A stretch of 64,000 bases of DNA, from assembly GCF_015163075.1 (NCBI RefSeq), contig NZ_JADDXU010000011.1, positions 62,001 through 126,000 on the forward strand, in the 5' to 3' direction. This document shows, one piece after another, positions 41,673 through 50,134 of this stretch. How positions within the stretch are numbered: the first letter of the stretch is position 1; every line of letters starts with the position of its first letter. The notes under the pieces are model-generated. The model did not search any database, was not told the DNA's origin, and saw only the letters and a program-made list of their open reading frames with translations. Made by a program: the position numbers and the translations under genes. The DNA comes from Streptomyces justiciae (GTDB taxonomy: Bacteria > Actinomycetota > Actinomycetes > Streptomycetales > Streptomycetaceae).

Positions 41673-42332
41673 TCACAGCAGGCCCAGGTCACGGGCGTGC
41701 AGTGCGGCCTGGGTGCGGTCGCGCAGGGCGAGGCGGGTGAGGATGCGGGAGATGTGGTTCTTGACGGTGCCCTCGCTGAGATACAGCTGGGCGGCGATCT
41801 CCCGGTTGGTCCGGCCGCGCGCCACGAGCCGCAGGATGTCGATCTCCCGTGGGCTGAGACCGGCGGCGACGGCGGCCGGACCGGCCGCGGGCGCGGGTGC
41901 GGGCAGGGCCGCGGCGAGCCGACCGGCCACCGAGGCGTCGAGCTGGGTGACTCCCGCGTGCGCGAGGCGGATCGCGTGCGCGAGTTCCTCGGCCGGCAGA
42001 TCCTTGAGCAGATAGCCGCCGGCGCCGGCCCGCAGGGCCCGGACGACGTACTCCTCGTCGTCGAACGTCGTCAGCATCACGACCCGGCACTTCGGTGCCC
42101 GGTCGCGCAGCACGGCGACGGCCTCCACGCCGTCGAGCTCGGGCATCCGTACGTCCATCAGCACGACGTCGGGCCGCAGCTCGACCGCCTTCGCCACGGC
42201 CTCCCGCCCGTTCACCGCCGTACCCACGACCGTGATGCCCGGCCGGATCGAGAGCAGTGCCGCGATGCCGTCCCGGATCAGCTGCTGATCGTCCACCACC
42301 AGCACGCGGACCGTCGCCGGCTCCTGGCTCAC
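41673..42332 (-). CDS. NarL/LuxR-type response regulator
   Basis: A 219-residue regulator. The receiver domain has the acidic pair in VLVVDDQQ and the phosphoacceptor Asp60 in VVLMDVRMPELDG, with Thr and Lys in MLTTFDD and YLLKDLP. A short Ala/Pro linker leads to the LuxR helix-turn-helix LSPREIDILRLVARGRTNREIAAQLYLSEGTVKNHISRIL (landmarks). GTG at 42330-42332 overlaps the kinase stop by four bases, so the pair is co-translated. The target is unknown; the membrane protein at 43795, upstream and divergent, is a candidate. Confidence 0.95.
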   Translation of the reverse strand: MSQEPATVRVLVVDDQQLIRDGIAALLSIRPGITVVGTAVNGREAVAKAVELRPDVVLMDVRMPELDGVEAVAVLRDRAPKCRVVMLTTFDDEEYVVRALRAGAGGYLLKDLPAEELAHAIRLAHAGVTQLDASVAGRLAAALPAPAPAAGPAAVAAGLSPREIDILRLVARGRTNREIAAQLYLSEGTVKNHISRILTRLALRDRTQAALHARDLGLL

Positions 42333-43468
42333 CGCTCGTCCCCTCCCCGCGGCACGAGCACCGTGAGCCGTGTGCCCCGGCCGGGCGCGCTGTCGATGTC
42401 CACGCTGCCCGCCACCAGGTGCACCCGTTCCCGCATGCCGGTCAGGCCGAAGCCGGTCGTGGTCTCGGCCGGCGTGAAACCGCGGCCGTCGTCGGCCACC
42501 GTCAGCCGGGCCCCGTCCTCGGCGAGCCGCAGGTCCACCGACACCTGTGAGGCGCGCGCGTGGCGCAGCGCGTTGGTCAGCCCCTCCTGCGCGGCCCGGT
42601 GCAGCGCGGTGAGCGCGGCCGTGCCGTAGCCGTCCTCCTCGCCCGTCACCGCCACGTCGACGCGCGGCCCCGCGCCGCCCTCCCGCGCCCATCCCGCGAG
42701 TGCGGCCGCCAGCGCCGGGCGGGCCGCCTCCTCGCGCAGCGCGCGCACCGACTGCCGTACGTCGCCCAGCGCCAGCTTCACCGACTGCCGGGCCTCGGTC
42801 ATGGCCCGCCCGGCCGCGTGCGGGTCCAGCGCGGCGAACTCCGAGGCGATCTCCAACTGCACGGAGATCGCCGTGAGATGGTGGCCGAGACTGTCGTGGA
42901 TGTCGCGGGCCAGCCGGTTGCGTTCGGTCGCGGCGGACAGTTCCGCGACGCGTGCCGCGTACTCCTGCACCTCTCGCCGGGCCCGTTGTTCGCCGACGGC
43001 GACGGCGGCCATCGAGATCGCCAGCACCAGGCCGACGGCGAGCATCAGCAGGTCGGACACGTACTCCGTGTCGCGGTACCAGTCACGGGTCGTCAGGAGG
43101 CGGCCGGTGAGCGGTCCGGCCAGACACAGCGCGCCGAGCACCAGCGCCGCCGTGCGGCCGAGCGCGAAGTAGGCGGTGAACGGCAGGAGCACGAACAGCA
43201 CCCGGGACAGCCCCGAGGCGTCCAGGACCACCACCGCGCCCGTCAGCACGCACTGTGCGAGCAGCAGCGGCAACGGTGGCAGGCTCCTGCGGCGTCCGGC
43301 GGCCTCCACGGCGGCCAAGGCCGCGAGCGCGGCGACGAAGCCGGCCGTGCGCCAGGACAGCAGGACCGGGCCGTCGCCCAGATCCGCCGCCAAGTAGTAG
43401 AGACCGCCGAGGAGGACCGCGCCGTACAGCAGCGGCGACACCCACGGCACCGGCACATACGCCGCCAT
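42329..43468 (-). CDS. NarL-type sensor histidine kinase
   Basis: A 379-residue kinase. Five or so membrane segments in residues 5-160 form the sensor, with no large extracellular domain. A coiled coil leads to the HisKA_3 dimerisation helix RLARDIHDSLGHHLTA with phospho-acceptor His191, and then an HATPase domain ending in GRGFTPAETTTGFGLTGMRERV and GRGTRLTVLVPR. ATG at 43466-43468 has GGGGG five bases upstream. It is coupled to the response regulator at 41673. Such intramembrane-sensing kinases often detect membrane or cell-envelope stress. Confidence 0.93.
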   Translation of the reverse strand: MAAYVPVPWVSPLLYGAVLLGGLYYLAADLGDGPVLLSWRTAGFVAALAALAAVEAAGRRRSLPPLPLLLAQCVLTGAVVVLDASGLSRVLFVLLPFTAYFALGRTAALVLGALCLAGPLTGRLLTTRDWYRDTEYVSDLLMLAVGLVLAISMAAVAVGEQRARREVQEYAARVAELSAATERNRLARDIHDSLGHHLTAISVQLEIASEFAALDPHAAGRAMTEARQSVKLALGDVRQSVRALREEAARPALAAALAGWAREGGAGPRVDVAVTGEEDGYGTAALTALHRAAQEGLTNALRHARASQVSVDLRLAEDGARLTVADDGRGFTPAETTTGFGLTGMRERVHLVAGSVDIDSAPGRGTRLTVLVPRGGDER

Positions 43469-43794
43469 GCACACCCCCTACCCCCGACACCACCGCCCAG
43501 GCTAGGCCGGACACGCGCGCACGGCGACCGCCCCGGCGGAACCGTCCGCCGCGGCGGACCGGACGGGGCCGAACGGCACATGCCGAACGGCACCACCCCG
43601 GCCGACCGGACACCGCCGAACGGCACCACCCCGGCCGACCGGACGGCGCCGAACGGCACCATGCCCGCCCGGTCAGCGGTGACCGTCGGCGCCGGGCCTC
43701 GCCGCCCGGCACCTGCCCCGAACCGCTCCCCGCTTCCTACGGTTTCGCCCTGACCCACCATCAATTCGACCCAGACGAACCGGAGTCGGCCCCC
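43469..43794. other. Intergenic region between kinase and membrane-protein genes (326 bases)
   Basis: No gene is supported here. It contains the tandem 33-bp repeats at 43568-43660 and the divergent promoters. Open frames run through it on both strands, but their sequence is repetitive Pro/Gly/Val/Arg and looks non-coding. Confidence 0.5.
43568..43660. repeat. 33-bp tandem repeats with GCCGAACGGCAC core
   Basis: GCCGAACGGCAC occurs at 43568 (last base differing only after the core), 43582, 43615 and 43648. The last three are exactly 33 bases apart, and the units 43582-43614 and 43615-43647 match at all but the last few bases. Each core holds the small inverted repeat GCCG-AA-CGGC. The repeats lie between divergent genes. 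Confidence 0.75.
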
Positions 43795-44439
43795 ATGTCC
43801 TCACCGTCCAGCCCCACGCCCGCCCCCGCCCGGCCCATCCGTCCCGGCGCCCTGTGCGGGGCGCTCGCCGGCCTGCTCATCGCCCTGCCCGCGCTGGTCG
43901 AGGCGTTCACCGGCGAAACCACCGCCACCAGCCTCCTCCTCGCGCTCGCCCCCGCCTTCGCCCTGCCCTTCCTCAGCGCGCTCCACGAGCGGCAGCGCAC
44001 CGCCTCCGGCCGCTTCGGGGAGACCGCCTACGTCGTGAACCTCATCGGCCTCGGCCTCTTCGGCGGGGCGGCGTTCGCCGCGAACGTCGTCCTGTTCCAT
44101 CTCGACGACGACACCATCGACACGGAACTGACGGGCCCCACCCTTCCGGCGCTCGCGGGCTGCGCGGTCGTCTTCGCGATCGGCTGCGCGCTGTTCGGAG
44201 CGGCGACGATCCGAGCCCGCACCCTCCCGAGGGTCCCGGCCTGGGGGTACGCCGTCGTGCTGCCGTTGTTCGCCTTCGTGACCGCACTGCCCGATTCCCT
44301 CCTCACCAGCGCCTTGCACATCGCCGTCGGCACGGTCCTGGTGTGGCTGTCGGCGGCCTTGTGGCAGCCCGCCCCGACCGCCCCGCCGGCCGAGGCGGGG
44401 TTCGGTGGCCACGGGACGGATCAGCGGGCGACCCGATAG
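43795..44439 (+). CDS. Multi-pass membrane protein of unknown function
   Basis: From ATG at 43795 the protein has 214 residues and about six hydrophobic segments (for example LCGALAGLLIALPALVEAF, TSLLLALAPAFALPFLSAL, VVNLIGLGLFGGAAFAANVVL, ALAGCAVVFAIGCALFGAA). I recognise no family. The N-terminal 15 residues are Ser/Pro-rich and cytoplasmic-looking, and the C-terminal 25 are polar. The gene is divergent from the two-component pair and could be its target. The longer frame from 43255 runs through the tandem repeats and is not favoured. Confidence 0.7.
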   Translation: MSSPSSPTPAPARPIRPGALCGALAGLLIALPALVEAFTGETTATSLLLALAPAFALPFLSALHERQRTASGRFGETAYVVNLIGLGLFGGAAFAANVVLFHLDDDTIDTELTGPTLPALAGCAVVFAIGCALFGAATIRARTLPRVPAWGYAVVLPLFAFVTALPDSLLTSALHIAVGTVLVWLSAALWQPAPTAPPAEAGFGGHGTDQRATR

Positions 44440-44482
44440 GTGCATGCGCACGGGCAACGGTGGCGCGTCGTACGGATCGTCC

Positions 44483-44836
44483 TCAGTCGGCGTCGCCCTC
44501 CGCGCGCACCCAGTCCAGTTGGCCCTCGCTCAGCAGAGGGTCGAACCCGTCCGGGAACATCAGCATGAGCGGCTGGGGCCACATGCTCTCGGGCCCGTGC
44601 TCCTCGCAGTGCAGGGCCACGAGATGCGGCCCCGCTCCGCAGGCCTCGTGGCGGTACACGCGGTCGTGTGCCTGGCAGAAGTACCAGAACCTCGTGCAGT
44701 CGTCGTCATCGCTCGGCTCGTGGAAGCCAGGGTCGCGGACGATCAGCGTCACCGGTTCCTGCCGGTTGTACGGAGGGATGGGGCGTGGGTCGCACCAATG
44801 CAGTCGAGGAGGGAGCACGGGATCATTCTGGTCCAA
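44483..44836 (-). CDS. Hypothetical protein, 117 residues
   Basis: I do not recognise this protein. It starts MDQNDPVLPPRLHWCDPRPI and is acidic, with several Cys and His residues (WYFCQAHDRVYRHEACGAG, LHCEEHG) that could bind a metal. Trp, Phe and Tyr are frequent, unlike shadow frames in this GC range, which supports real coding. It has no signal peptide. It converges with the membrane-protein gene, and a GH18 remnant lies just upstream. Confidence 0.6.
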   Translation of the reverse strand: MDQNDPVLPPRLHWCDPRPIPPYNRQEPVTLIVRDPGFHEPSDDDDCTRFWYFCQAHDRVYRHEACGAGPHLVALHCEEHGPESMWPQPLMLMFPDGFDPLLSEGQLDWVRAEGDAD

Positions 44837-44887
44837 GGCCGAAGCGCCGGAACCGCCGGCCCGGTTCCGGCGCTCGGGGTCACCGGC

Positions 44888-45440
44888 TCAGTTCAGGCCG
44901 GTCGAGGCCTTGAGCAGGATGGCCTGGGCGTCGGCTCCTTCCAGGGAGTCGATCATCACGCCGGCCAGGCCCTTGTTCTTGATGTACTGACGCTTCGCCG
45001 TCTTGAGTTCCTTGTAGAAGGCGACGCCCGGTGCCTGCGAGTAGGGGTACGCGGCCGGTGAGCTGGTAGAGGCCGTTCGTGCCGCCGCCTGCCACCCCGC
45101 TCCACCCGCGGGCGTAGAACGGCACACCGAGGGTGATCTTGCCGGCCGGGAAGCCCTTGCCGAGGTACGTCGTGACCGCGTCGTCCGCAGTCATGCCGGT
45201 CTTCCCGATCTCGATCTTGCTCATCTTCTTCGGGCTGGCCGGCAGCGCGGCGGTGAGCAGCTTGTCGCAGCCGAGCTGGGCGCGGAACTCGGCGAGCCAG
45301 GCTAGGAAGTTGGCCGTGTCCTGGTCGCTGTAGTGGTTGCCGGTGTGGCCGTCGGCGCCGGGTCTTCGAAGTCGTAGGAGACGGATCGGTCGTCGGCAGC
45401 CTGCGCGGGAAGCGCGTGAGTGATGCCGAACAGTGGCAGC
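44888..45440 (-). pseudogene. GH18 chitinase remnant with frameshifts
   Basis: Three frames together carry GH18-like sequence: a secretion-signal end ALPAQAADDRSVSYDFEDP, then HTGNHYSDQDTANFLAWLAE through KITLGVPFYARGWSG, then AAYPYSQAPGVAF through GLAGVMIDSLEGADAQAILLK. One missing base near 45355 and another near 45057 explain the frame changes; both fall in G/C runs. The DxxDxDxE catalytic strand is absent, so the enzyme is dead even if one shift is a sequencing error. It ends at 44888. Confidence 0.75.
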
Positions 45441-45458
45441 CGCGTTCACTGCCCCTCG

Positions 45459-45473
45459 ATGCAGTTAGTGCAT
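45459..45473. promoter_or_regulatory. Small inverted repeat ATGCA-GTTAG-TGCAT
   Basis: Perfect 5-bp arms lie about 40 bases upstream of the nucleotidyltransferase start in an AT-richer pocket. It may be an operator; the arms are short. Confidence 0.25.
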
Positions 45474-45508
45474 TGCCAAATCGCAGCCGCAGATGATCAC
45501 TTGAGCAC

Positions 45509-46264
45509 ATGAATCCTCAACAGCCCATCACCTACGACGGGTTCGTCGAGCGAGCCACCGCCGACCCGGCCGTCGTCGGCCTCGTCCTCAAGGGCTCCCG
45601 AGCCCATGACGGCATGGTCACCCGGCACTCCGACCACGACCTCTACGTGGTTGTCGCCGACGACGCCACGACCGACCTCACCCGGCTCTCGGGCCACCGC
45701 ACCCCCGAACTCGACCTCGTCGTCGTCACCCTCGCCGAGTTCCGCGCGGCCGGGATGCCCGGCTTCGAGCGCTACGCTCTCGCGCGCGCCCAGGTCGTGC
45801 TCGACCGGCTCGACGGAGGCATCGCTCAACTCATCGCCGAAAAGGGTCAGTTGAGTGCGGAGGAGGCGTTCCAGGAGGCGGGCGGCTGGCTCGACGCCTA
45901 CGCCAACTCCCTCTACCGCTCCCTCAAGAACCACCGGGACGGCCAGGCACTCGCCGCTCGCCTCGACGCCGCTGACAGCATCCGGTTCCTGCTGGAACTG
46001 CTCTTCGCGCTCGACCGCCGGCCCCGCCCCTACAACAAGTACCTGGAATGGGAGCTCGCCCGGCATCCGCTGCCGGGGTGGGACACCGATGCCCTGCTCC
46101 GTGCCGCGGACCGCGTCTCGGCGACCGGTGACATCGCGCTGCAACGACAGCTGTTCGCGCTCGTCGAGGTGGCCGCGCGGGCGGCCGGGCACGGCGAGGT
46201 GCTGGACGACTGGGGTGCGGACCTTGAGCTGATGCGCGGCGGGGACTCGTCGCCGTCCGAGTAG
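45509..46264 (+). CDS. Nucleotidyltransferase-superfamily protein
   Basis: A 251-residue protein with the nucleotidyltransferase active-site pattern: LKGSRAHDG (Gly-Ser at 29-30), SDHDLYVVV (Asp42 and Asp44) and a third carboxylate in ELDLVVV (Asp69). A helical C-terminal domain with LDAADSIRFLLELLFALDRRPRPYNKYLEWEL resembles aminoglycoside-adenylyltransferase-like proteins (DUF4037/KNTase type). It could nucleotidylate a small molecule or protein. Resistance is possible but not shown. It is a single gene reading away from the GH18 remnant. Confidence 0.82.
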   Translation: MNPQQPITYDGFVERATADPAVVGLVLKGSRAHDGMVTRHSDHDLYVVVADDATTDLTRLSGHRTPELDLVVVTLAEFRAAGMPGFERYALARAQVVLDRLDGGIAQLIAEKGQLSAEEAFQEAGGWLDAYANSLYRSLKNHRDGQALAARLDAADSIRFLLELLFALDRRPRPYNKYLEWELARHPLPGWDTDALLRAADRVSATGDIALQRQLFALVEVAARAAGHGEVLDDWGADLELMRGGDSSPSE

Positions 46265-46274
46265 CTGCGCCGTA

Positions 46275-46772
46275 TCAGGTCAGGGGCCGCGCTCCCGGCC
46301 CCGGCTCGACCGTCACGTCCCTGGGGGTCAGCGCGCCGTGCTCCCCGGTGCATTCGACGACCGCGCGGACCGGGCAGCCGCAGGCGCTGTGCCGCATGTC
46401 GAGGATCGGTCCGGCGGGGTCCGGGGTGTGGGTCTCGCCCCACTGGCGCAGGGCGACGAGCACCGGCCACAGGTCCCAGCCCTTGCGGGTCAGCCGGTAC
46501 TCGTTGCGGGAGCGGCTGCCGGGTTCGCGGTAGGGGACGGTCGTGAGGATGCCGGCCTCGGTCAGCTTGCGGAGCCGGTCGCTGAGGACCGCCTCCGACA
46601 GGCCGATGTGTCTGCGGAAGTCGTCGAAGCGGCGCACGCCGTTGGCCGCGTCCCGCACGATCAGCAGCGTCCACTTCTCCCCCACCACGTCGAGGGTGCG
46701 CTGCACGGAACAGTTCTCGGTGCTGAATGCGAGCCAGTCCACCGGGCCATGATAGCCAGCTGGCTTCGTCAT
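46275..46772 (-). CDS. HxlR-family transcriptional regulator
   Basis: A 165-residue winged-helix protein. The HxlR signature is CSVQRTLDVVGEKWTLLIVRDAANGVRRFDDF (from Cys21), followed by SEAVLSDRLRKLTEAGIL and the wing. Cys21 at the N-terminus is the residue many HxlR proteins use for redox or electrophile sensing. An extra C-terminal domain of about 50 residues has a CGCP motif. It is divergent from the thioesterase gene at 46836, which it may control. A perfect palindrome AGCCAGCTGGCT falls at its codons 3-6. Confidence 0.92.
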   Translation of the reverse strand: MTKPAGYHGPVDWLAFSTENCSVQRTLDVVGEKWTLLIVRDAANGVRRFDDFRRHIGLSEAVLSDRLRKLTEAGILTTVPYREPGSRSRNEYRLTRKGWDLWPVLVALRQWGETHTPDPAGPILDMRHSACGCPVRAVVECTGEHGALTPRDVTVEPGPGARPLT

Positions 46773-46835
46773 TGACAGTCAGGTGCAGGCAGGGCTAGCT
46801 TCGCCGTACAAAGTCAGCCGGGAGGGCACAGGCGC

Positions 46836-47339
46836 ATGGGACGCACACGTACATACACATGGGACGACCCCATGGTCACGGCCGGTGCCGTGGGCCGCTC
46901 GTCCGGACTGGACTTCCTGCGTGACGTACTGGACGCCCGGCTTCCGGCGCCACCGATCTCGGCCACCCTCGACTTCACGCTCGACGAGGTGTCCGAGGGC
47001 CGCGCGGTCGTCTCGCTCACCCCGGGCGAGGAGCACTACAACCCGATCGGCAGCGTGCACGGCGGCGTCTACGCCACCCTTCTCGACTCGGCGCTGGGCT
47101 GCGCCGTGCAGTCCACGCTGCCCGCGGGCATGGGCTACACCTCGCTCGACCTGAGCGTGAAGTTCCTCAAGCGGGTGTCGGTGGACACCGGCCCGGTGCG
47201 GGCCATCGGCACGATCGTCCACCGCGGCCGGCAGACCGCTCTCGCCGAGGCCACACTGGTCGACACCGAGGACCGGGTGCTGGCGCACGCGACCAGCTCC
47301 TGCATGCTCTTCCCGCTGCCGCCGACGGCAGCCGCCTGA
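46836..47339 (+). CDS. PaaI-family hotdog thioesterase
   Basis: A 167-residue hotdog-fold protein. EEHYNPIGSVHGGVYATLLDSALGCAV carries the HGG and catalytic acidic residue of PaaI-type acyl-CoA thioesterases, and TSLDLSVKFLKRVSVDTGPVRAIGTIVHRGRQTALAEATL is the second hotdog signature (landmarks). It should hydrolyse an acyl-CoA, probably a short or aromatic one, in the cytoplasm. It is divergent from the HxlR regulator across 63 bases. Confidence 0.92.
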   Translation: MGRTRTYTWDDPMVTAGAVGRSSGLDFLRDVLDARLPAPPISATLDFTLDEVSEGRAVVSLTPGEEHYNPIGSVHGGVYATLLDSALGCAVQSTLPAGMGYTSLDLSVKFLKRVSVDTGPVRAIGTIVHRGRQTALAEATLVDTEDRVLAHATSSCMLFPLPPTAAA

Positions 47340-47437
47340 GCCGACCGCGCACTGCTCTGTTCGAGTGGTGCGTACGGGCCCACGGTCGTAGCGTCGAAGG
47401 CGGGACATCCGTCGGCCAGCGGCAGCGGGGATCGGCC

Positions 47438-47905
47438 ATGCAGCTACGCGCACTCACCACGACGGTCGCGCTCTTCGCGGTGGCCACCCTCGCCACCGCC
47501 GCGGGCACCTCGCCCGCGGCCCGGCCCGCACCGGCAGCCGCGACGCAGACCGTCGAGCAACGCACCGACCTTCCGGTCCTCGTCGACTGCCTGTGGCATC
47601 CGCACGTGCGTCCGGCCGACTTCATGCTCGCCTGCGGGGACGGCAACAGCCGCCTGGCCTCCCTGCACTGGATCCGATGGGACGCGGGTTCGGCGCGGGC
47701 CGAGGGCGTGAACTGGGTCAACGACTGCAAGCCGTACTGCGCGGCCGGGCACTTCCACGCCTACCCGGTGACCGTACGACTGGACCGTGCGCGCCCCTGG
47801 AAGAAGCAGCCCCAGGTGTCGCACTACTCCCGGATCACGCTGACGTACCCGGCCGCCCGCCCGGAGCAGTTCGGCCCGACCGTGTCCTACCCCCTCTGGG
47901 ACTGA
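47438..47905 (+). CDS. Secreted protein of unknown function, 155 residues
   Basis: A Sec signal peptide (MQLRALTTTVALFAVATLATAA, cleavage near residue 34) is followed by a 120-residue mature part with six Cys (DCLWHP, MLACGDGN, NDCKPYCAAG) that could form disulfides, and a WIRWD/VNWVNDC pattern seen in small secreted streptomycete proteins. I cannot assign a function. Its 3' end overlaps that of the convergent MFS gene by 19 bases. Confidence 0.75.
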   Translation: MQLRALTTTVALFAVATLATAAGTSPAARPAPAAATQTVEQRTDLPVLVDCLWHPHVRPADFMLACGDGNSRLASLHWIRWDAGSARAEGVNWVNDCKPYCAAGHFHAYPVTVRLDRARPWKKQPQVSHYSRITLTYPAARPEQFGPTVSYPLWD

Positions 47906-49098
47906 GCGGCGGCAACCTGCTCGGGCTGGGCGCCCGTGATCACCTCGGAGCGGCTGCCGCCGCGGTCCATGAAGCCGCCCATGAACGCCAGGCCCAGCCC
48001 GGCGACGCCCAGCGCCGCGCCGACCAGCGACGGCGACGCCCATCCCCAGCCCGCCGAGATCGCGAGGCCGCCGAGCCAGGCGCCGCCCGCGTTGGCGAGG
48101 TTGAAGGCGGAGTGGTTGGAGGCCGCCGCCATGGTCGGGGCGTCCTTGGCCTTGGCCATCAGCAGCATCTGGACCGGCGTGGTGATGAGGGCGCCCATCG
48201 CGCCGATGAACGTGATCGTCACCAGGGCGGGCACCGTGCTGTGGACGGTGAAGTAGAACGCCACCAGCGCCGAGGACAGCAGCGCGAGTCCCGCGTACAG
48301 GGTCGGGCGCAGGGCGCGGTCGGTGAGGGGGCCCGCGACGAGCGTGCCGAGGGTCATGCCGACGCCGTAGAGCGCGAGGACCAGCGTGGTCGAGGAGTCG
48401 GACAGGCCCGTCAGGTGGGTGAGCATGGGCACGAGGTAGCTGTAGACGGCGAAGAATCCGCCGAATCCCACGACGGCCGTGGCCAGGCCGATGGCGACCT
48501 GCTTGTTGCCCATGGCCCGCAGTTCGTGACGGACGCCGGTCTGCGGGCCGCGCGGCTGGTGGGGGACGAAGAGGGACAACGCCACCAGGGCGACGAGGCC
48601 GATGACGGCCACCGCGACGTAGGCGGCCCGCCAGCCCAGCTGCTGCCCGAGCGCCGTACCGGCCGGGACGCCCACGATGTTGGCGATGGTCAGTCCGAGG
48701 AACATCTTGGAGACCGCGCGTGCGGCCCGGTCGGGAGCGACCAGCCGGGAGGCGACGACCGCGCCGACGCCGAACAGCGCCCCGTGGGGCAGGCCGGCCA
48801 GGAAACGCGCGGCGAAGAGCAGGCCGAAGCCGGGGGCGAGCGCGGACGCGACGTTGCCGACGACGAACAGCCCGGACAGGAGCAGCAGCAGCTTCTTGTG
48901 CGGGATGCGTGCGCCGATGCCCGTCAGCACGGGGGCACCGACGACGACACCCAGCGCGTAGGCGGAGACGATGTTGCCCGCCTGCGGCACGGACACGCCG
49001 ATTCCGTCAGCGATCTGGGGCAGCAGCCCCATCGTGGCGAATTCCGTCGTACCGATGCCGAAAGCGACAACAGCCAGGGCCAGGAGAGCCAGTGGCAT
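47887..49098 (-). CDS. MFS transporter, DHA1 (AraJ/chloramphenicol-efflux-like)
   Basis: From ATG at 49096-49098, 403 residues with twelve membrane helices. DHA1 landmarks include FGIGTTEFATMGLLPQIADG, RIPHKKLLLLLSGLFVVGN after helix 2, and GLPHGALFGVGAVVASRLV for helix 5. It is probably a small-molecule proton antiporter. Helix 11 (SAFNLANAGGAWLGGLA) is the segment also left in the remnant at 21800. The longer frame from 49251 adds 51 residues with no membrane character and is rejected. Confidence 0.92.
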   Translation of the reverse strand: MPLALLALAVVAFGIGTTEFATMGLLPQIADGIGVSVPQAGNIVSAYALGVVVGAPVLTGIGARIPHKKLLLLLSGLFVVGNVASALAPGFGLLFAARFLAGLPHGALFGVGAVVASRLVAPDRAARAVSKMFLGLTIANIVGVPAGTALGQQLGWRAAYVAVAVIGLVALVALSLFVPHQPRGPQTGVRHELRAMGNKQVAIGLATAVVGFGGFFAVYSYLVPMLTHLTGLSDSSTTLVLALYGVGMTLGTLVAGPLTDRALRPTLYAGLALLSSALVAFYFTVHSTVPALVTITFIGAMGALITTPVQMLLMAKAKDAPTMAAASNHSAFNLANAGGAWLGGLAISAGWGWASPSLVGAALGVAGLGLAFMGGFMDRGGSRSEVITGAQPEQVAAAQSQRG

Positions 49099-49450
49099 GG
49101 CGCAGGAGAACCTTTCGAAGGTGGTGCAGAAGTACGAGGGGGCGGGCCTGGGCCGCATCGCAGCGGCTTCCCTCACCCGGCATCGTCGCCCGGCGCCCCC
49201 CAGGGCATGGTGAGCCCATAACGAGTGCAGCAGCGCGGCGGAGCAGGGCATTCCAAGATCCCGGCCCGCTTTCCATGACTCATGTCACACCCGTGTCGGC
49301 ACTGCTCCGCTCACGCGCCCTCCCGTGCCTCCGTGCGCCCGCGCGCTCGGCCGGTTTTCGACCGCCGATCGAGCATCCGTTCGGCGCGCTGGGTAGTTGT
49401 CCCGCGTCGGCGCAAGCAGGTGCGGGAGGCAGGCGCAGGGGGCTGAGACT
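49099..49450. other. Intergenic region between divergent genes (352 bases)
   Basis: No gene, repeat or convincing hairpin is seen. It contains the promoters of the MFS transporter and of the membrane protein at 49451. Confidence 0.45.
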
Positions 49451-50125
49451 GTGGCACGCCCGTCATGGACGTCCGATCCGGTCGAGGAACAGCGTCGTCG
49501 AAAGCGGGATGTGGTGCGCCGGCTGCGCGCCCAGGGCCGTTACGGGCCCCGGTTCCGCGATGTCCTGCCGTCGTTCACCGTGCTCGCGGTCCTGGTGTGC
49601 GCGGCCGTGGCCGGACTCGTCGCCGGTTTCCGGGCCATCGGCGTCGTCGTCCCGGTCGTCGGCGTGCTGCTGTCGGCGGTCCTCCTCACGGTCGCGGTCA
49701 GGCGCCGCCGCCCCGGTGCTCGACGTCGGCGCGGCCACTACACCCCGCAGGAACTCCTCGAACTCGACATCCAGGGGCTGGCCCTGGCCGTGGCGCGGAT
49801 GCTGCGCCGGGACCAGTGGAAGGTGCGCCTGTTACCCGCGCCCGACCGGCCGCGGCTGTGCGCCCGGCATCAGGACGGGCGGCGGCTCGACGTGGCCTTC
49901 CGGCCGGTGGCGGAGCCGTTGCCGGACGAGGCCGTGCCGCACCCCCGGGCGCACGGGGAGGACCCGGACTCGTTCATCCATGTCGTGGTGCACCGGGGCA
50001 CGTTCCGGGCCCGTGACGTGCGGTGGGCCCGGCGCGAGGGCCGGACCGTCCTGCTGGACGGCCCGGCCCTGGCACGCTGGGCGGACGGAGCCTCCCTCGA
50101 CAAACTGCTCGCCGGGGAACCCTGA
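49451..50125 (+). CDS. Membrane-anchored protein with endonuclease-fold-like domain
   Basis: A 224-residue protein from GTG at 49451. A basic N-terminus (about 35 residues) precedes two membrane helices (FTVLAVLVCAAVAGLVAGF and VVPVVGVLLSAVLLTVAV), then RRRR and a cytoplasmic domain opening YTPQELLELDIQGLALAVARMLRRDQWKVRLLP. This layout recalls membrane-anchored Mrr-like restriction-endonuclease-fold proteins. Their catalytic Asp and Gln/Glu-x-Lys are not evident here; the expected strand reads GRRLDVAFRP. A binding rather than cutting role is therefore likelier. Family assignment is tentative. Confidence 0.6.
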   Translation: MARPSWTSDPVEEQRRRKRDVVRRLRAQGRYGPRFRDVLPSFTVLAVLVCAAVAGLVAGFRAIGVVVPVVGVLLSAVLLTVAVRRRRPGARRRRGHYTPQELLELDIQGLALAVARMLRRDQWKVRLLPAPDRPRLCARHQDGRRLDVAFRPVAEPLPDEAVPHPRAHGEDPDSFIHVVVHRGTFRARDVRWARREGRTVLLDGPALARWADGASLDKLLAGEP

Positions 50126-50134
50126 CCGGGAAGG

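Noticed and set aside
43568..43660. A CRISPR array
   Set aside because: The units are directly adjacent and repeated in full, with no unique spacers, and no cas gene is present.
43255..44439. A longer N-terminus for the membrane protein at 43795
   Set aside because: The added 180 codons run through the tandem repeats and the start of the kinase gene on the other strand and are Pro/Arg-rich. A hydrophobic protein begins sensibly at 43795.
46754..46765. AGCCAGCTGGCT palindrome as an HxlR operator
   Set aside because: It is perfect but lies inside codons 3-6 of the HxlR gene and encodes ordinary residues. At 12 bases in GC-rich DNA, it could be chance.
47887..49251. An N-terminal extension of the MFS transporter to 49251
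   Set aside because: The extra residues have no hydrophobic helix, and the MFS pattern begins at MPLALLALAVVAFGIGTTEF.
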